Shown: piece after piece, positions 34,940 to 43,735 of the stretch | Layout: each line of letters starts with the position of its first letter | Numbering within the stretch: the stretch's first letter is position 1 | DNA from: an uncultured Alteromonadaceae bacterium | Lineage (GTDB): Bacteria > Pseudomonadota > Gammaproteobacteria > Enterobacterales > Alteromonadaceae | Reading direction: 5' to 3' | DNA length: 64,000 nucleotides | Assembly (NCBI GenBank): GCA_947494925.1 | Contig: CANLWS010000004.1 | Location: 62,001 to 126,000, forward strand | Translations under genes and position numbers: made by a program | The notes under the pieces: model-generated | What the model was told of the DNA's origin: nothing | What the model saw: only the letters and a program-made list of their open reading frames with translations | The model's database searches: none

Positions 34940-35161
34940 ATGAAAACAACAACTCTGCTCCGTGTCGCTAACTCATCTATGCTTTTGTCTTTCGTCGCGT
35001 TTGTTGCCAGTGCTGTGTTGGCTTATGGCCTGGAAAATGAGCTTCCTTTGCTAATTGTCACTATGCTTCATGTCTCTCAAATGTTTTTGGCTGGTTTTTT
35101 TAAAGTCTCGTATGTGGTCAGACTGGTAGCACAGAAACAACTCGGCCTTGTTGTCAGATAG
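34940..35161 (+). CDS. Small two-helix membrane protein in the NO-response unit
   Basis: A 73-residue protein with two hydrophobic segments (about residues 12-33 and 38-58) and a basic end. The true start is the ATG at 34940, just behind the NsrR-like operators with AGGT as ribosome site; the longer frame from 34850 would run backwards through the operators. It precedes nnrS by six bases and is certainly co-transcribed. I do not recognise the family. Placement suggests a partner of NnrS in resisting nitrosative stress. Confidence 0.7.
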   Translation: MKTTTLLRVANSSMLLSFVAFVASAVLAYGLENELPLLIVTMLHVSQMFLAGFFKVSYVVRLVAQKQLGLVVR

Positions 35162-35167
35162 GTAAAA

Positions 35168-36370
35168 ATGATCAATATCACCGATAAAAACGAAGAAACG
35201 GCTATTCCCCCTCTCTGGCGGCAGGCTTTCAGACCATTTTTCCTGTTTGGTGCACTGTTTTCATTAGTCGCTATGATGGCATGGCTTGGCTGGTTAAATG
35301 GATGGTGGCAGCTTTCCCCTTACGGCGGCGCACTATTTTGGCATTCTCATGAAATGTTGTTTGGGTTTGTTGGCGCCATCATTGTGGGCTTTTTGTTAAC
35401 CGCCGTGCAGAATTGGACAGGGCTACGGGCGACAAAGGGTGGCCCACTGATACTACTCTTCTTAAGCTGGGGGCTATCTCGCATACTGCTGCTAATCAAC
35501 CCGGAACACCTTACCTGGTCAATTATTGTCCTCGACCTGAGCTTTTTTGTTCTTAGTGCCTTGTTTATGGCAAATCTGGTAGTTAAAGCTGGGAATTACC
35601 GGAATTTGTTTTTTGTCCCCATTCTTTTGTTGCTTACCTACAGTAACCTGCTTACCCACCTTTCCGTCGTATGGAAACAACCGGATCTTTTCCAGCAAGG
35701 TATCTATACCGCTATCATGACCGTCACCATGATGATCATTATCGTTGGAGGTAGAGTCATCCCTATGTTCACTGCCAACGGCACCGGAACGCAAAAGTCG
35801 CTCCCATTGCCCTGGCTTGAAAAAATTTGTATAGGTAGTGGGTTTCTTCTTGTTCTTGTGTACCTGACTAATGCCTTTACTTATATTTCAGATTTTCTGA
35901 TAACTGGGTTGTTTTTTCTTGCAGCTATCGCCAATGGGTTCAGGTTATTTCGCTGGCGGCCATGGGTAACTTTGAACACACCATTGGTATGGTCTCTTCA
36001 CTTAGCCTACGCTTTTGTCCCAATTTCATTCATTTTGCTGGGTCTGCACTACGCTGGATTTTCCATACCATTCTCCAGCGGGTTACACGGATTAACGGCC
36101 GGTGCAATGGGTTCAATGATACTTGCGATGATTGCCCGTGTTTCATTAGGCCATTCAGGGCGTCCGCTGCAAATTCACTTTTCCGTAAAATATGCATTTT
36201 CCTTCCTGGTAGCTGCAGGTCTGTTGCGCATTAGTGCAGGGTTGCTTCCACAGTTTTATGACATTCTCCTTGTTAGCGCGGCCATCTGCTGGTCGCTGGC
36301 ATTTTTACTGTATGTGGTCGTTTATCTGAAAATTCTGATCACACCAAGAGCAGATGGCCATCCTGGATAA
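35168..36370 (+). CDS. nnrS: NnrS family heme-copper membrane protein
   Basis: A 400-residue protein with about twelve transmembrane helices. The family's PPLWRQAFRPFFLFGALF start and FWHSHEMLFGFVGAII, with its conserved His pair, are present, and GRVIPMFTANG lies near residue 197. NnrS protects cells from nitric oxide and the iron-nitrosyl complexes it makes, acting in the inner membrane. Control by NsrR is supported by the two operators in front of the unit and by the adjacent nsrR gene. Confidence 0.92.
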   Translation: MINITDKNEETAIPPLWRQAFRPFFLFGALFSLVAMMAWLGWLNGWWQLSPYGGALFWHSHEMLFGFVGAIIVGFLLTAVQNWTGLRATKGGPLILLFLSWGLSRILLLINPEHLTWSIIVLDLSFFVLSALFMANLVVKAGNYRNLFFVPILLLLTYSNLLTHLSVVWKQPDLFQQGIYTAIMTVTMMIIIVGGRVIPMFTANGTGTQKSLPLPWLEKICIGSGFLLVLVYLTNAFTYISDFLITGLFFLAAIANGFRLFRWRPWVTLNTPLVWSLHLAYAFVPISFILLGLHYAGFSIPFSSGLHGLTAGAMGSMILAMIARVSLGHSGRPLQIHFSVKYAFSFLVAAGLLRISAGLLPQFYDILLVSAAICWSLAFLLYVVVYLKILITPRADGHPG

Positions 36371-36385
36371 AGACAAGTTCAAAAT

Positions 36386-36404
36386 ATAAGTACACTTGTA
36401 CTAT
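36386..36404. promoter_or_regulatory. TetR-type operator 1
   Basis: A dyad AAGTACA-CT-TGTACTA with 6-7 bp arms. It shares the core AGTACA-N2-TGTACT with a second copy at 36423-36442; the centres are 37 bases apart, about 3.5 helical turns. The position before a tetR gene suggests autoregulation. Confidence 0.5.
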
Positions 36405-36422
36405 TTACTTTTACCAAAAAAT

Positions 36423-36442
36423 AATAGTACAACTGTTCTATA
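36423..36442. promoter_or_regulatory. TetR-type operator 2
   Basis: ATAGTACA-AC-TGTTCTAT, matching the first dyad with one mismatch between arms. It ends immediately before the TTG at 36443, which makes a start there unlikely and favours the TTG at 36473 for the regulator. Confidence 0.5.
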
Positions 36443-36472
36443 TTGACCACTAACTGCTCAGGACCATGCCAA

Positions 36473-37072
36473 TTGAACAAAGGTGATTTGACAAAAAAGC
36501 GTATTCTGGATGATGCAATGGACTTTGTTTGTCGTTATGGACTTACAAGCATTTCCATCGGTGAGGTGGCCAAACGACTCAAGATGTCCAGGACAGGTGT
36601 CATCTCGCATTTTGCCCACAAGCAAGATATGCAAATTGCAATTTTACGCCACTGCGAACAGGTGTTTATTGAGCAGGTCCTTAAAACCAGTTTTTCACCC
36701 GATCCTGAAACTCACTTGAGACAATATACAGATAACTGGGCGAACTGGGTTTTCAAACTTAAGCATCAGCGACAAATGAGCTGCCCTTTTGTCAAAGCGG
36801 TTGCGGAATATCAAGACAGACCCGAATGTCCGGTGAAAACAGTGATACGTGAGCAACAGCGACGCACCCTGGACTTTCTGGCGTCTATTGTTCTGCGGGG
36901 AATTGAGCAGAAAAAATTAAAAGTATCAGTGGTGCCGCAAAGAATCGCCACTGACATAGTCAGCTTTTACCTGGGACACAACATTAGCAAACACTTACTA
37001 ATGGATAACAAAGCTGATGACAGGTTTTGTGCTCAAATTAATCAGCTCATCGCTCAGATAAAAACAGACTGA
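36473..37072 (+). CDS. TetR/AcrR family transcriptional regulator
   Basis: About 199 residues. The N-terminal helix-turn-helix reads ISIGEVAKRLKMSRTGVISHF, here from residue ~25 to ~45, followed by a helical ligand domain. I favour the TTG at 36473, which has AGGA nine bases upstream, over the TTG at 36443 that abuts the second operator. It precedes a DJ-1/PfpI gene by 10 bases, and the two are likely co-transcribed and repressed from the double palindrome. The ligand is unknown; proximity to nnrS may be fortuitous. Confidence 0.82.
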   Translation: MNKGDLTKKRILDDAMDFVCRYGLTSISIGEVAKRLKMSRTGVISHFAHKQDMQIAILRHCEQVFIEQVLKTSFSPDPETHLRQYTDNWANWVFKLKHQRQMSCPFVKAVAEYQDRPECPVKTVIREQQRRTLDFLASIVLRGIEQKKLKVSVVPQRIATDIVSFYLGHNISKHLLMDNKADDRFCAQINQLIAQIKTD

Positions 37073-37082
37073 AGAGGATGCT

Positions 37083-37757
37083 ATGAAAAAACCTGCCGCT
37101 AAATATACCCTGGCCATTTTGGCCTATCCGGGCATGACAATGTTGGATGCCATCGGACCTAACGAAGTGTTAGCCAACAGTCCGCTGTTTAAGGTTGTCT
37201 GGGTTTCTACCGAGAAGGAGCCCATTCAGAACGATTTAAACAGCTTTCATATGTCTGACATGCAATATTTTGCTGACCTCAACCAAGCCGATATTCTGCT
37301 GGTGCCGGGTGGACCTGGTGACAAAGCTGTTATGGGAAATGCAGACGTTATAGATTGGGTAAGAAAGCTAGACCAGTCCACTAAACTAACCACATCTGTT
37401 TGCTCCGGTTCATTGATCCTGGCCAAGGCTGGCCTACTGGATTCTCACAAGGCCTGTAGTCATTGGGCAGTGCTATCTGAACTGGCATCTTTGGGCGCAA
37501 AGCCTGTGCGCAAACGTTATATTCAGTCGGGAAAGTACATCACTGCTTCCGGTGTATCGGCGGGTATTGATATGGCGTTTTATATGATTGAGCAACTGGT
37601 AGACAAACGTCATGCTAAAGAATTGCGTTTCGGCATTGAATACTTTCCCAACCAATTAAACTTATTGTCCACCTACACTCTACCGAGCAGGATGATGCGG
37701 AAGTTGGAGAGCAAAGTCAGTCATGTTATCAATCAAGCCAGAACAAGGTTCGTTTAA
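37083..37757 (+). CDS. DJ-1/PfpI family protein, isonitrile-hydratase-like
   Basis: A 224-residue protein with the DJ-1/PfpI fold. The nucleophile elbow SVCSGSLILAKAGLL has Cys107, and an acidic residue sits at Asp22 in the LDAIGPNE strand. The SHWA segment after the elbow is typical of the isonitrile hydratase (InhA) branch. Members hydrate or detoxify small reactive compounds, or act as AraC-like sensor halves, but this one has no DNA-binding domain. It is co-directional with the TetR gene 10 bases upstream and is its probable target. Confidence 0.82.
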   Translation: MKKPAAKYTLAILAYPGMTMLDAIGPNEVLANSPLFKVVWVSTEKEPIQNDLNSFHMSDMQYFADLNQADILLVPGGPGDKAVMGNADVIDWVRKLDQSTKLTTSVCSGSLILAKAGLLDSHKACSHWAVLSELASLGAKPVRKRYIQSGKYITASGVSAGIDMAFYMIEQLVDKRHAKELRFGIEYFPNQLNLLSTYTLPSRMMRKLESKVSHVINQARTRFV

Positions 37758-37956
37758 TCAACAACTGAATACTCAAAGTAACGTTTAAAGTCATTCCGAC
37801 TCGGATAGAAAGAATCAGGTTGCTTGGCAGAAAGCGTTGCTACCTTTGAATCAACACAGATCAGCCAAACCCCAAAAGAAGCGTTTGATTTGATAATTGC
37901 TTTCGTCATGGTTCGGTAACAAAGACACTTTATTCTTATTATTCAACAATTAAATT

Positions 37957-38754
37957 TTGGCCAAATTGAAAAAACTAAAACGTTACCAGTACGAGCGGTA
38001 TGCAGTATTGTGTAAATTGGCTTACCCCAAACTATTCGACCATGAAGCTTTGGGGTTTTCCGTAAATGGGTACCGAACCGTTGCAGATCTTCACGGAAAT
38101 ACTGTGGCTCGCATTCTTTGGAAGCCCAACAAAAAAGAAGTAATTGTGGTATTCCGTGGAACACAGAGCTTGCGAGACTGGTTGGTTAATTTTTGTGTTC
38201 TCCCCCGACGGCTACGAACAGGTGAAAATCCAGTTCTTGTGCACTTTGGTTACTACCACCTGTTGAGCCAAAAGGCCCAAAGCGAAAATGGACAGGACTC
38301 GCAAACCGTTTCGGTTTATCAGGCAATCATTGAAGTACTTTCCCCTCTCATTGCAGCAGGTAAACGCGTTACCTTTACCGGGCACTCTTCGGGTGGTGCG
38401 ATAGCGGTTCTGGCCGCACATAGGCTGGAGCAAGAATATCAGGGGGCAGTGAAACGCGTAGTTACTTTTGGGCAACCCTCCACCGGTTTTCGAAATTTTC
38501 ATCGTCATTACTCGCTTCATAGACGAACCTACAGAATATGTTGCGACCTGGATATGGTGACTTTTTTACCACCGCTTCCAGGCTTATACCGACATGTAGG
38601 TCGAAGTCTCTGGTTGCACAACGGTCGTATATACGAAAACACTCCACCTGTCCTCCGATTATATAAAACCCTGGTGAGCTGGGTAATATCGCCTATCTCT
38701 TACCACTACATGCAAAAATATATTCGCAACAAAGATTTTTTCGATGAGCATTAA
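37957..38754 (+). CDS. Class 3 lipase family alpha/beta hydrolase
   Basis: A 265-residue protein with the lipase class 3 core: VVFRGTQSLRDWL (oxyanion side), G142-H-S144-S-G146 nucleophile elbow and a likely Asp in CDLDMVTFLPP near residue 199. A His follows near residue 209. No signal peptide is evident. The start is uncertain: only TTG codons at 37957 or 37966 are available before the conserved part. Single gene on the plus strand; substrate unknown. Confidence 0.8.
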   Translation: MAKLKKLKRYQYERYAVLCKLAYPKLFDHEALGFSVNGYRTVADLHGNTVARILWKPNKKEVIVVFRGTQSLRDWLVNFCVLPRRLRTGENPVLVHFGYYHLLSQKAQSENGQDSQTVSVYQAIIEVLSPLIAAGKRVTFTGHSSGGAIAVLAAHRLEQEYQGAVKRVVTFGQPSTGFRNFHRHYSLHRRTYRICCDLDMVTFLPPLPGLYRHVGRSLWLHNGRIYENTPPVLRLYKTLVSWVISPISYHYMQKYIRNKDFFDEH

Positions 38755-38759
38755 CGAGG

Positions 38760-39305
38760 TTATTCCGCATAACGTTGTTGGTGCAAGAAAGGAGCCATAG
38801 CCAAGGTTAGGGCTTGGTTGTAAGCGCTCTCGCGAGTTTCCTGTCCGTTTGTCAGCAATCCAATCGCTCCACCTTTCTGTTTAACGTTTGTGGTGCCAAA
38901 CAACCGGTCCATCACAGTTCCAAGCTCTTCTCCCTGTTCAAGAGATTCATAAACTGAATCTGGCAGGGGTAAAATAGCGCTTCTTCCCACCGATTGTTTT
39001 TCGCCGTTATCAATCACTACATAAGCAAAGGTAAAGGCACCAAAGTCAAACCTGTCTACTCCACCTTCCATGGCAACATAATAATTTGCCTGTGTGTGTT
39101 CTTTGCAGTAAGCAACACGATTTACTGCGCCAATTCGAGTCTCATCTGAATTCATCGGCTGGTCGGGGACACCAGAGGGTGCATGCATGCCAACGCATTC
39201 CACTTCAGCATTTGGGAAAAGCGAGCCAAGAGCCCCTTTTACCGCATTCACTTTCACCGGGTTCTTCGACCCGACAATTATTTTAATGATTGATTTTTCC
39301 AACAA
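38760..39305 (-). CDS. yjjX: Inosine/xanthosine triphosphatase
   Basis: A 181-residue house-cleaning NTPase of the YjjX/NTPase_I-T family. It begins with IIVGSKNPVKVNAVKGAL, which binds the triphosphate, and has SGVPDQPMNSDET and VAMEGGVD, the conserved substrate and metal region. It hydrolyses ITP/XTP to keep deaminated purines out of nucleic acids. It converges on the lipase gene with five bases between stops. Length and motifs are full. Confidence 0.9.
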   Translation of the reverse strand: MLEKSIIKIIVGSKNPVKVNAVKGALGSLFPNAEVECVGMHAPSGVPDQPMNSDETRIGAVNRVAYCKEHTQANYYVAMEGGVDRFDFGAFTFAYVVIDNGEKQSVGRSAILPLPDSVYESLEQGEELGTVMDRLFGTTNVKQKGGAIGLLTNGQETRESAYNQALTLAMAPFLHQQRYAE

Positions 39306-39743
39306 AAATTCCGGCAGTAGAGGTTCTAGAAAGAATAGGTGTAGATTACAGAACTTGATTTTTCACGCAAGTGGAAGACTAAATTGCAGATGATATTTTG
39401 GCCGATGCCTCTGTCACTAAAACGTCCCCGGATGGGCGAATACTCCTATACATTGAGTGTTTATGCTTTTAGAAGAACTTACGTTAGATGAAGTTGATGA
39501 ACACCCCTAATAGTAAACATGGCAATTCTCACGAACTTTCCGGCTGATGGATGGGTACGGCGACTGTCTGCATTAGACGGCCCGATGTGAAAACATCTGT
39601 CATTATTTTTAGCAATAATGCCGATCTGAATGCCTCGGAATTTGCTTTTCCAATTGTGGAAATAACAGACAAATTGTATTTAGGAGATAAATAAAACAGA
39701 CTCGAAATAGCGTCAGAGCTCATAGCTTCCTAGAGAGATACTA
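39306..39743. other. Gene-poor gap with a decayed fragment
   Basis: This 438-base stretch between yjjX and ycaQ has no intact gene. The first 180 bases show nothing recognisable beyond the presumed yjjX promoter. The remainder holds the serine-hydrolase remnant described separately. The minus-strand 64-codon frame at 39529-39723 overlaps that remnant and has no independent support. Confidence 0.5.
39488..39694 (+). pseudogene. Remnant of a serine-hydrolase (beta-lactamase-like) C-terminus
   Basis: In one frame, HGNSHELSG is followed by a TGA (39545-39547) and then WMGTATVCIRRPDVKTSVIIF and SNNADLNA. This order matches the end of the beta-lactamase/AmpC-like serine hydrolase fold, where an HGG-x-x-G-(F/Y) strand precedes an R-x-P-x-x-x-x-x-V-x-x-x-SNN strand. 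The in-frame stop and the missing N-terminal 300 residues show it is broken. The alignment is by eye only, so the family call is tentative. Confidence 0.4.
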
Positions 39744-40967
39744 CTAATTAAGCATCTCCAGCAAAGATTTATTTATCTGTTGAGTACATTCATCTGATAG
39801 TGCAACTGATTCACAATCCTGAAACTGACAAAAATCTTTCATGGCGTCTAGAAAAGCACTATTCACTGCATCCTGATTAAAACTGTGTGCCTCCCAATGC
39901 AGTGACTTAATTTCCAAACATTTGCTTTTTCTATGGACTTTGCAATCCATTCGTCCAATAAAGTGATCTCTGAAAAGCAGCGGTAAACTGAAATAACCAA
40001 ATCTACGTTTGGCCGAGGGAAGGTAACATTCCAATCTATATTCAAATTGAAATAGTGCTTCGAGCCTCTCACGTTGAATTACACTGTTGTCAAAAGGAGA
40101 TAGGATTATCAACCGATCTTTCACACGGGGCAGTGAGCGCTCCAATGTTCCAGATCCCACAAAATACACAGCACCACTGGCAAACCTGATTTGCTGCAAC
40201 TCACCCTGCGCCAATTTTTCGTTTAGCAGGGACAACATTGCCTTGCGTAATTCTTTGTTTTTCCGCTGGTACGTCAATCCTTTTAGTGAAACAAGCCCAT
40301 AATTCTGCAGCTGTTGTTCCAGCAGATAAGCAGCTAACTCTTTAACGCTCGGAATTTTAGTATTAACCTTAGAGGGTAATACTCGCTCGGTGAGATCATA
40401 GGTTTTTTGAAACCCCTGACGATCACACACCATAAGATCGCCTTGCATATAGAGTTGCTCAAGGGCCTTTTTTGCTGGTTTCCAATCCCACCAGCCATTA
40501 CTTTTCGTGGCCTCGGAATCCAAATCTCTGGATCGAATCGGACCGTCGATATGCACCCGGGCTATTAACTCCTTCATCAGTTTCCGATCAGGATCCTTAA
40601 ACCAGTGTGTCTGACCACTAGCAATGGCATGTTTATAGGGTAACGAAAAGCGAAAGTCGTCTATAGGTAAAAGTGCTGCAGCATGTGCCCAATATTCAAA
40701 TATATCCCCCTTAAGCAGCATCTTGTTAGTCATCTCAGGAGTAAAGTTCGGCACTCTGGAATGGAAAACATGATGATGAGCGCGCTCTATAACTGAAATT
40801 GTGTCCAGCTGAACGTAACCTAGATGATTGATTGCTTTGCGCGCGCCAGCTAAACCATTTCCAAAAGGATTGTTCTGCAACAAACCTTGGGCAGCAAGGG
40901 AAAAACGTCGCAACTTTGCCATTTGTTGTGGATGCTTAATATCAATGGTCGTCATATCATTTTTCAA
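39744..40967 (-). CDS. ycaQ: YcaQ-type winged-helix DNA glycosylase
   Basis: A 407-residue protein of the HTH_42/AlkZ superfamily made of tandem winged-helix domains. The N-terminal GYVQLDTISVIERAHH block carries Q53-L-D55, the Q-phi-D catalytic motif reported for the YcaQ (AlkX) branch, as opposed to Q-phi-Q in AlkZ. These enzymes unhook interstrand DNA crosslinks and excise alkylated bases. With the FAN1-like nuclease and photolyase, it makes a third DNA-repair gene in this section, although they are not contiguous. Start ATG at 40967 (or 40955) is compatible with the family. Confidence 0.85.
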   Translation of the reverse strand: MKNDMTTIDIKHPQQMAKLRRFSLAAQGLLQNNPFGNGLAGARKAINHLGYVQLDTISVIERAHHHVFHSRVPNFTPEMTNKMLLKGDIFEYWAHAAALLPIDDFRFSLPYKHAIASGQTHWFKDPDRKLMKELIARVHIDGPIRSRDLDSEATKSNGWWDWKPAKKALEQLYMQGDLMVCDRQGFQKTYDLTERVLPSKVNTKIPSVKELAAYLLEQQLQNYGLVSLKGLTYQRKNKELRKAMLSLLNEKLAQGELQQIRFASGAVYFVGSGTLERSLPRVKDRLIILSPFDNSVIQRERLEALFQFEYRLECYLPSAKRRFGYFSLPLLFRDHFIGRMDCKVHRKSKCLEIKSLHWEAHSFNQDAVNSAFLDAMKDFCQFQDCESVALSDECTQQINKSLLEMLN

Positions 40968-41290
40968 ATGAAGTTGTCATGGGAGAAGTTAACCCGCAAG
41001 GTTACCTATCTGGGTTATATTTCACAAATTTGGGATCAGGATCACCTAGCGCAAAGCGTGCAAAAAACATTTCGGCAATCGAGCATTAAAAAAACTTTGT
41101 TCCCAATCCGAAATTTCTTTTGCGCAAGTTGACTATCGTGAGATAGAGAAGTTTGGGTATTCCTTTTAACATCTGTACTCAGCATTCGGAAATCCTAAAC
41201 GGCGCCATCTAATGATGATCACCTTGCGCAATAGTGACATCAGAAAACAGAAGTCACTTCGTTCCGCAATTCGCTTCGTCAATATTGCAC
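40968..41290. other. Intergenic region without recognised features
   Basis: This 323-base gap lies between ycaQ (whose promoter must be at its left end) and the end of the ABC export operon. A plus-strand 81-codon frame starting inside ycaQ (40887-41132) enters it but its product resembles nothing. I see no clear terminator hairpin with a T-run. Confidence 0.4.
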
Positions 41291-42529
41291 CTAATCACTA
41301 TGTAACGCTTCTATTGGGTTTAGTTTTGAGGCTTTAATGGCCGGGAATACGCCGAATCCTACCCCCACCAGCATACAGATGGATAGTGACAATATTATCG
41401 CTGTCAGCGACCAACTGACCGCCCAGCCAGAATAAAAACCAATCACTTCGGACAAAATAAGACCAAACATAACGCCCAGCACACCACCTATCACAGAAAT
41501 GGTGAAACTCTCCGCCAGAAACTGCAGTTTTATGTCTTCCCTGGTGGCGCCGACAGCGCGCAATAGTCCGATTTCTTTGGTTCGTTCCATAACATTGGCC
41601 AACATGATATTCATGATCCCGATGCCTCCAACCAAAAGCGAAATGCCAGCCACACAAGCCATCACGATATTAAAAATATCTTGTGTCTGCTTTTGCTGTT
41701 TTAGCAGTGCTGCCGGAATAATTAATGTGTAGTCGTCTAATCCACCGTGCCGCATGGAAATCAATTGTTGAATTGCTTTTGACGCTACCATTGGGTCAGT
41801 GTCTTTAGCTATGCTTAGCTTGATACTGTCTAATTCTGCAGCCAGATTGTCGTTTTTCAGTTTTTTTGTCGCAGTAGCCAGCGGCAGAAAAATCCGGTAG
41901 CGGTCACCGCCAATTCTTACTCCCTGAAATTCATCTTTGCTATTGTCAGGAGCAGCTAAGACACCCACTATTTTCAACCAAAGGTGGTTAACTTTTACAT
42001 ATTTGTCCAATGCGTCAATGTCTGGAAACAACTCAGCAGCCGCATCGGCACCCAGTACAGCCACCTGCGCCAACCTGATTTCGTCTTGTTGATCTGGAAA
42101 ACGCCCGGACTTAAGAGTCAAGTTTGCGTGTTTATAATAGCTTGGCGTGATCCCTAGTACCTCAGCGGATGATTTTCCTGTATCACTATAGATATCGTGG
42201 ATTTTAACCTTTTTTGAAGCACTGTAATCCTCCACAAAAGGCAAGGTATTCACTGCTGCATTCACATCACCCATTGACAGCCCAAGACTTTCCTCACGAA
42301 TTTCTGTCAACTCATCGGAATCGTAATCTTTACCCTCAACAATGATATTATTTACGCCCATGGAATCGATTAATTTGAGTGCCTCATTTTCGGCTCCCTT
42401 ACCGATATTCAGCATCGCAATTACCGCCCCGACACCAAATATCATCCCAAGCAAGGTCAGGAATGTCCTTAATTTCTGTGCAGAAAGTTCTTCTACTGCA
42501 TCGAGAATTAGACTTAAATATTTACTCAT
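41291..42529 (-). CDS. MacB/FtsX-type ABC transporter permease
   Basis: A 412-residue inner-membrane protein. A first helix near residues 20-42 (FLTLLGMIFGVGAVIAM) is followed by a periplasmic MacB_PCD domain of about 220 residues. Three C-terminal helices, with GIGIMNIMLANV and KEIGLLRAVGA between them, complete the FtsX module. It lacks the fused ATPase of true MacB and uses the separate ATPase at 45708-46373. It is the last gene of a five-gene operon, overlapping the preceding adaptor by four bases. It probably drives mechanotransmission across the envelope. Confidence 0.88.
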   Translation of the reverse strand: MSKYLSLILDAVEELSAQKLRTFLTLLGMIFGVGAVIAMLNIGKGAENEALKLIDSMGVNNIIVEGKDYDSDELTEIREESLGLSMGDVNAAVNTLPFVEDYSASKKVKIHDIYSDTGKSSAEVLGITPSYYKHANLTLKSGRFPDQQDEIRLAQVAVLGADAAAELFPDIDALDKYVKVNHLWLKIVGVLAAPDNSKDEFQGVRIGGDRYRIFLPLATATKKLKNDNLAAELDSIKLSIAKDTDPMVASKAIQQLISMRHGGLDDYTLIIPAALLKQQKQTQDIFNIVMACVAGISLLVGGIGIMNIMLANVMERTKEIGLLRAVGATREDIKLQFLAESFTISVIGGVLGVMFGLILSEVIGFYSGWAVSWSLTAIILSLSICMLVGVGFGVFPAIKASKLNPIEALHSD

Positions 42530-43722
42530 GATGACTGCTCAGGAATGCTTAAAGCGATGATATCGCCTTGGTTTAGACCGCTGGAAACTTGCACAAAAAA
42601 CAAGTTCTTTTCATCCGTAGTCACTTCCTGTTGAGTAAATTCATCGCCGCTTTTCAAATACACAAAACTCTTTCCCTGTTGATGATGAATGGCCTGTAAT
42701 GGCACAAGTAATTTTTTGTCCTCAGGAGCCGAACGTATAGTGGCAGAGAGCTTTCTTCCCGGTTGCATAAGCGACTTGTCCTGCTGGTCCAGGCTCACCA
42801 CCACTTCATAGTAGGTGACCGGGTTACCCCTCTCGATGGATCTCGGATACCCGGATACATTGGTAACTTTGCCGCCAAATGTTCTGTCAGGAAAGGCATC
42901 CAATCGAATACTCACCTTTTGCTCGACAACTAAATTGATCGCTTCACGAGCCAGTACATATACCTTGGCCTGCATGTTTTCCAGATTAGGAATGATCGCG
43001 ATGGGCCGACCAGGAAAAACCGTTTGCCCGATTGAAGGTTTTTCCCCACGACGGTCTTTTTCATAGGTTAACAATCCGTCATTGGGGGCAAATACCTGCA
43101 AAGTAGATAAGGCTTTTTGATGCCTGTTGTATTTTGCTTCATGACCTTTACGCTTGATATCCAGAACCGCAATCGCGCTGTCATTCTGTTCATCAATACT
43201 GCCTTCTTTCCAATCCAGGAAATTTTCTTTTGCCCCAAGAAAATCCCGATTTTGCATGGTATCGATAATTTCTAATTTGGAATAAACCCTGACATCATCT
43301 ATCGCAAATTTATCCACAAAATCAAACTCATGTTTGACCAAGCCCTGCTCTGACTGAATTTCATTTTGTTGCTGATATTGTTGCGCCATACTTTGTGCTA
43401 TGTCTTGCTCAATCAGACGCATTTCAAGCTCTTCCTGACGGCTGTCCTTCATTAATTGCTCGGCATCGAATTTGGCTATGACATCACCCTTTTTCACCAA
43501 ACTGTTTTCGTCTGCTAACCAGGCTATGGTCATTGGCTGAGTACCTGGAGAAACGATCCGGATCGCTTCAGCCGCCTCTATTTCACCAAATCCCTGCATC
43601 TCTATACTGAACTCCTTTTCCGTCACGGTATAAACTGGCGTCTGCTGTTCCACCTCTTCGCAACCAGCAAGCAACAGCAAGGTCATGCTGCCTAGTATCC
43701 CTTTTATAATTCTTAGCTTCAT
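42526..43722 (-). CDS. HlyD/RND-type periplasmic adaptor lipoprotein (third of three)
   Basis: A 398-residue protein with a lipobox (LLLLAGC, Cys near residue 20), so it is predicted to be an inner- or outer-membrane lipoprotein facing the periplasm. Barrel-sandwich halves flank a coiled-coil hairpin (about 95-190), followed by beta-barrel domains. I start at the ATG at 43722, with AGAGAAG upstream, rather than the non-ATG codon at 43749. It is coupled to the permease gene (ATGA overlap) and follows two other adaptors; it is the longest of the three. Confidence 0.82.
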   Translation of the reverse strand: MKLRIIKGILGSMTLLLLAGCEEVEQQTPVYTVTEKEFSIEMQGFGEIEAAEAIRIVSPGTQPMTIAWLADENSLVKKGDVIAKFDAEQLMKDSRQEELEMRLIEQDIAQSMAQQYQQQNEIQSEQGLVKHEFDFVDKFAIDDVRVYSKLEIIDTMQNRDFLGAKENFLDWKEGSIDEQNDSAIAVLDIKRKGHEAKYNRHQKALSTLQVFAPNDGLLTYEKDRRGEKPSIGQTVFPGRPIAIIPNLENMQAKVYVLAREAINLVVEQKVSIRLDAFPDRTFGGKVTNVSGYPRSIERGNPVTYYEVVVSLDQQDKSLMQPGRKLSATIRSAPEDKKLLVPLQAIHHQQGKSFVYLKSGDEFTQQEVTTDEKNLFFVQVSSGLNQGDIIALSIPEQSS

Positions 43723-43735
43723 TTTTGCTTCTCTG

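Noticed and set aside
40887-41132. 81-codon plus-strand frame overlapping the 5' end of ycaQ
   Set aside because: Half of it is antisense to a firm gene, and the rest is unlike any protein I know.
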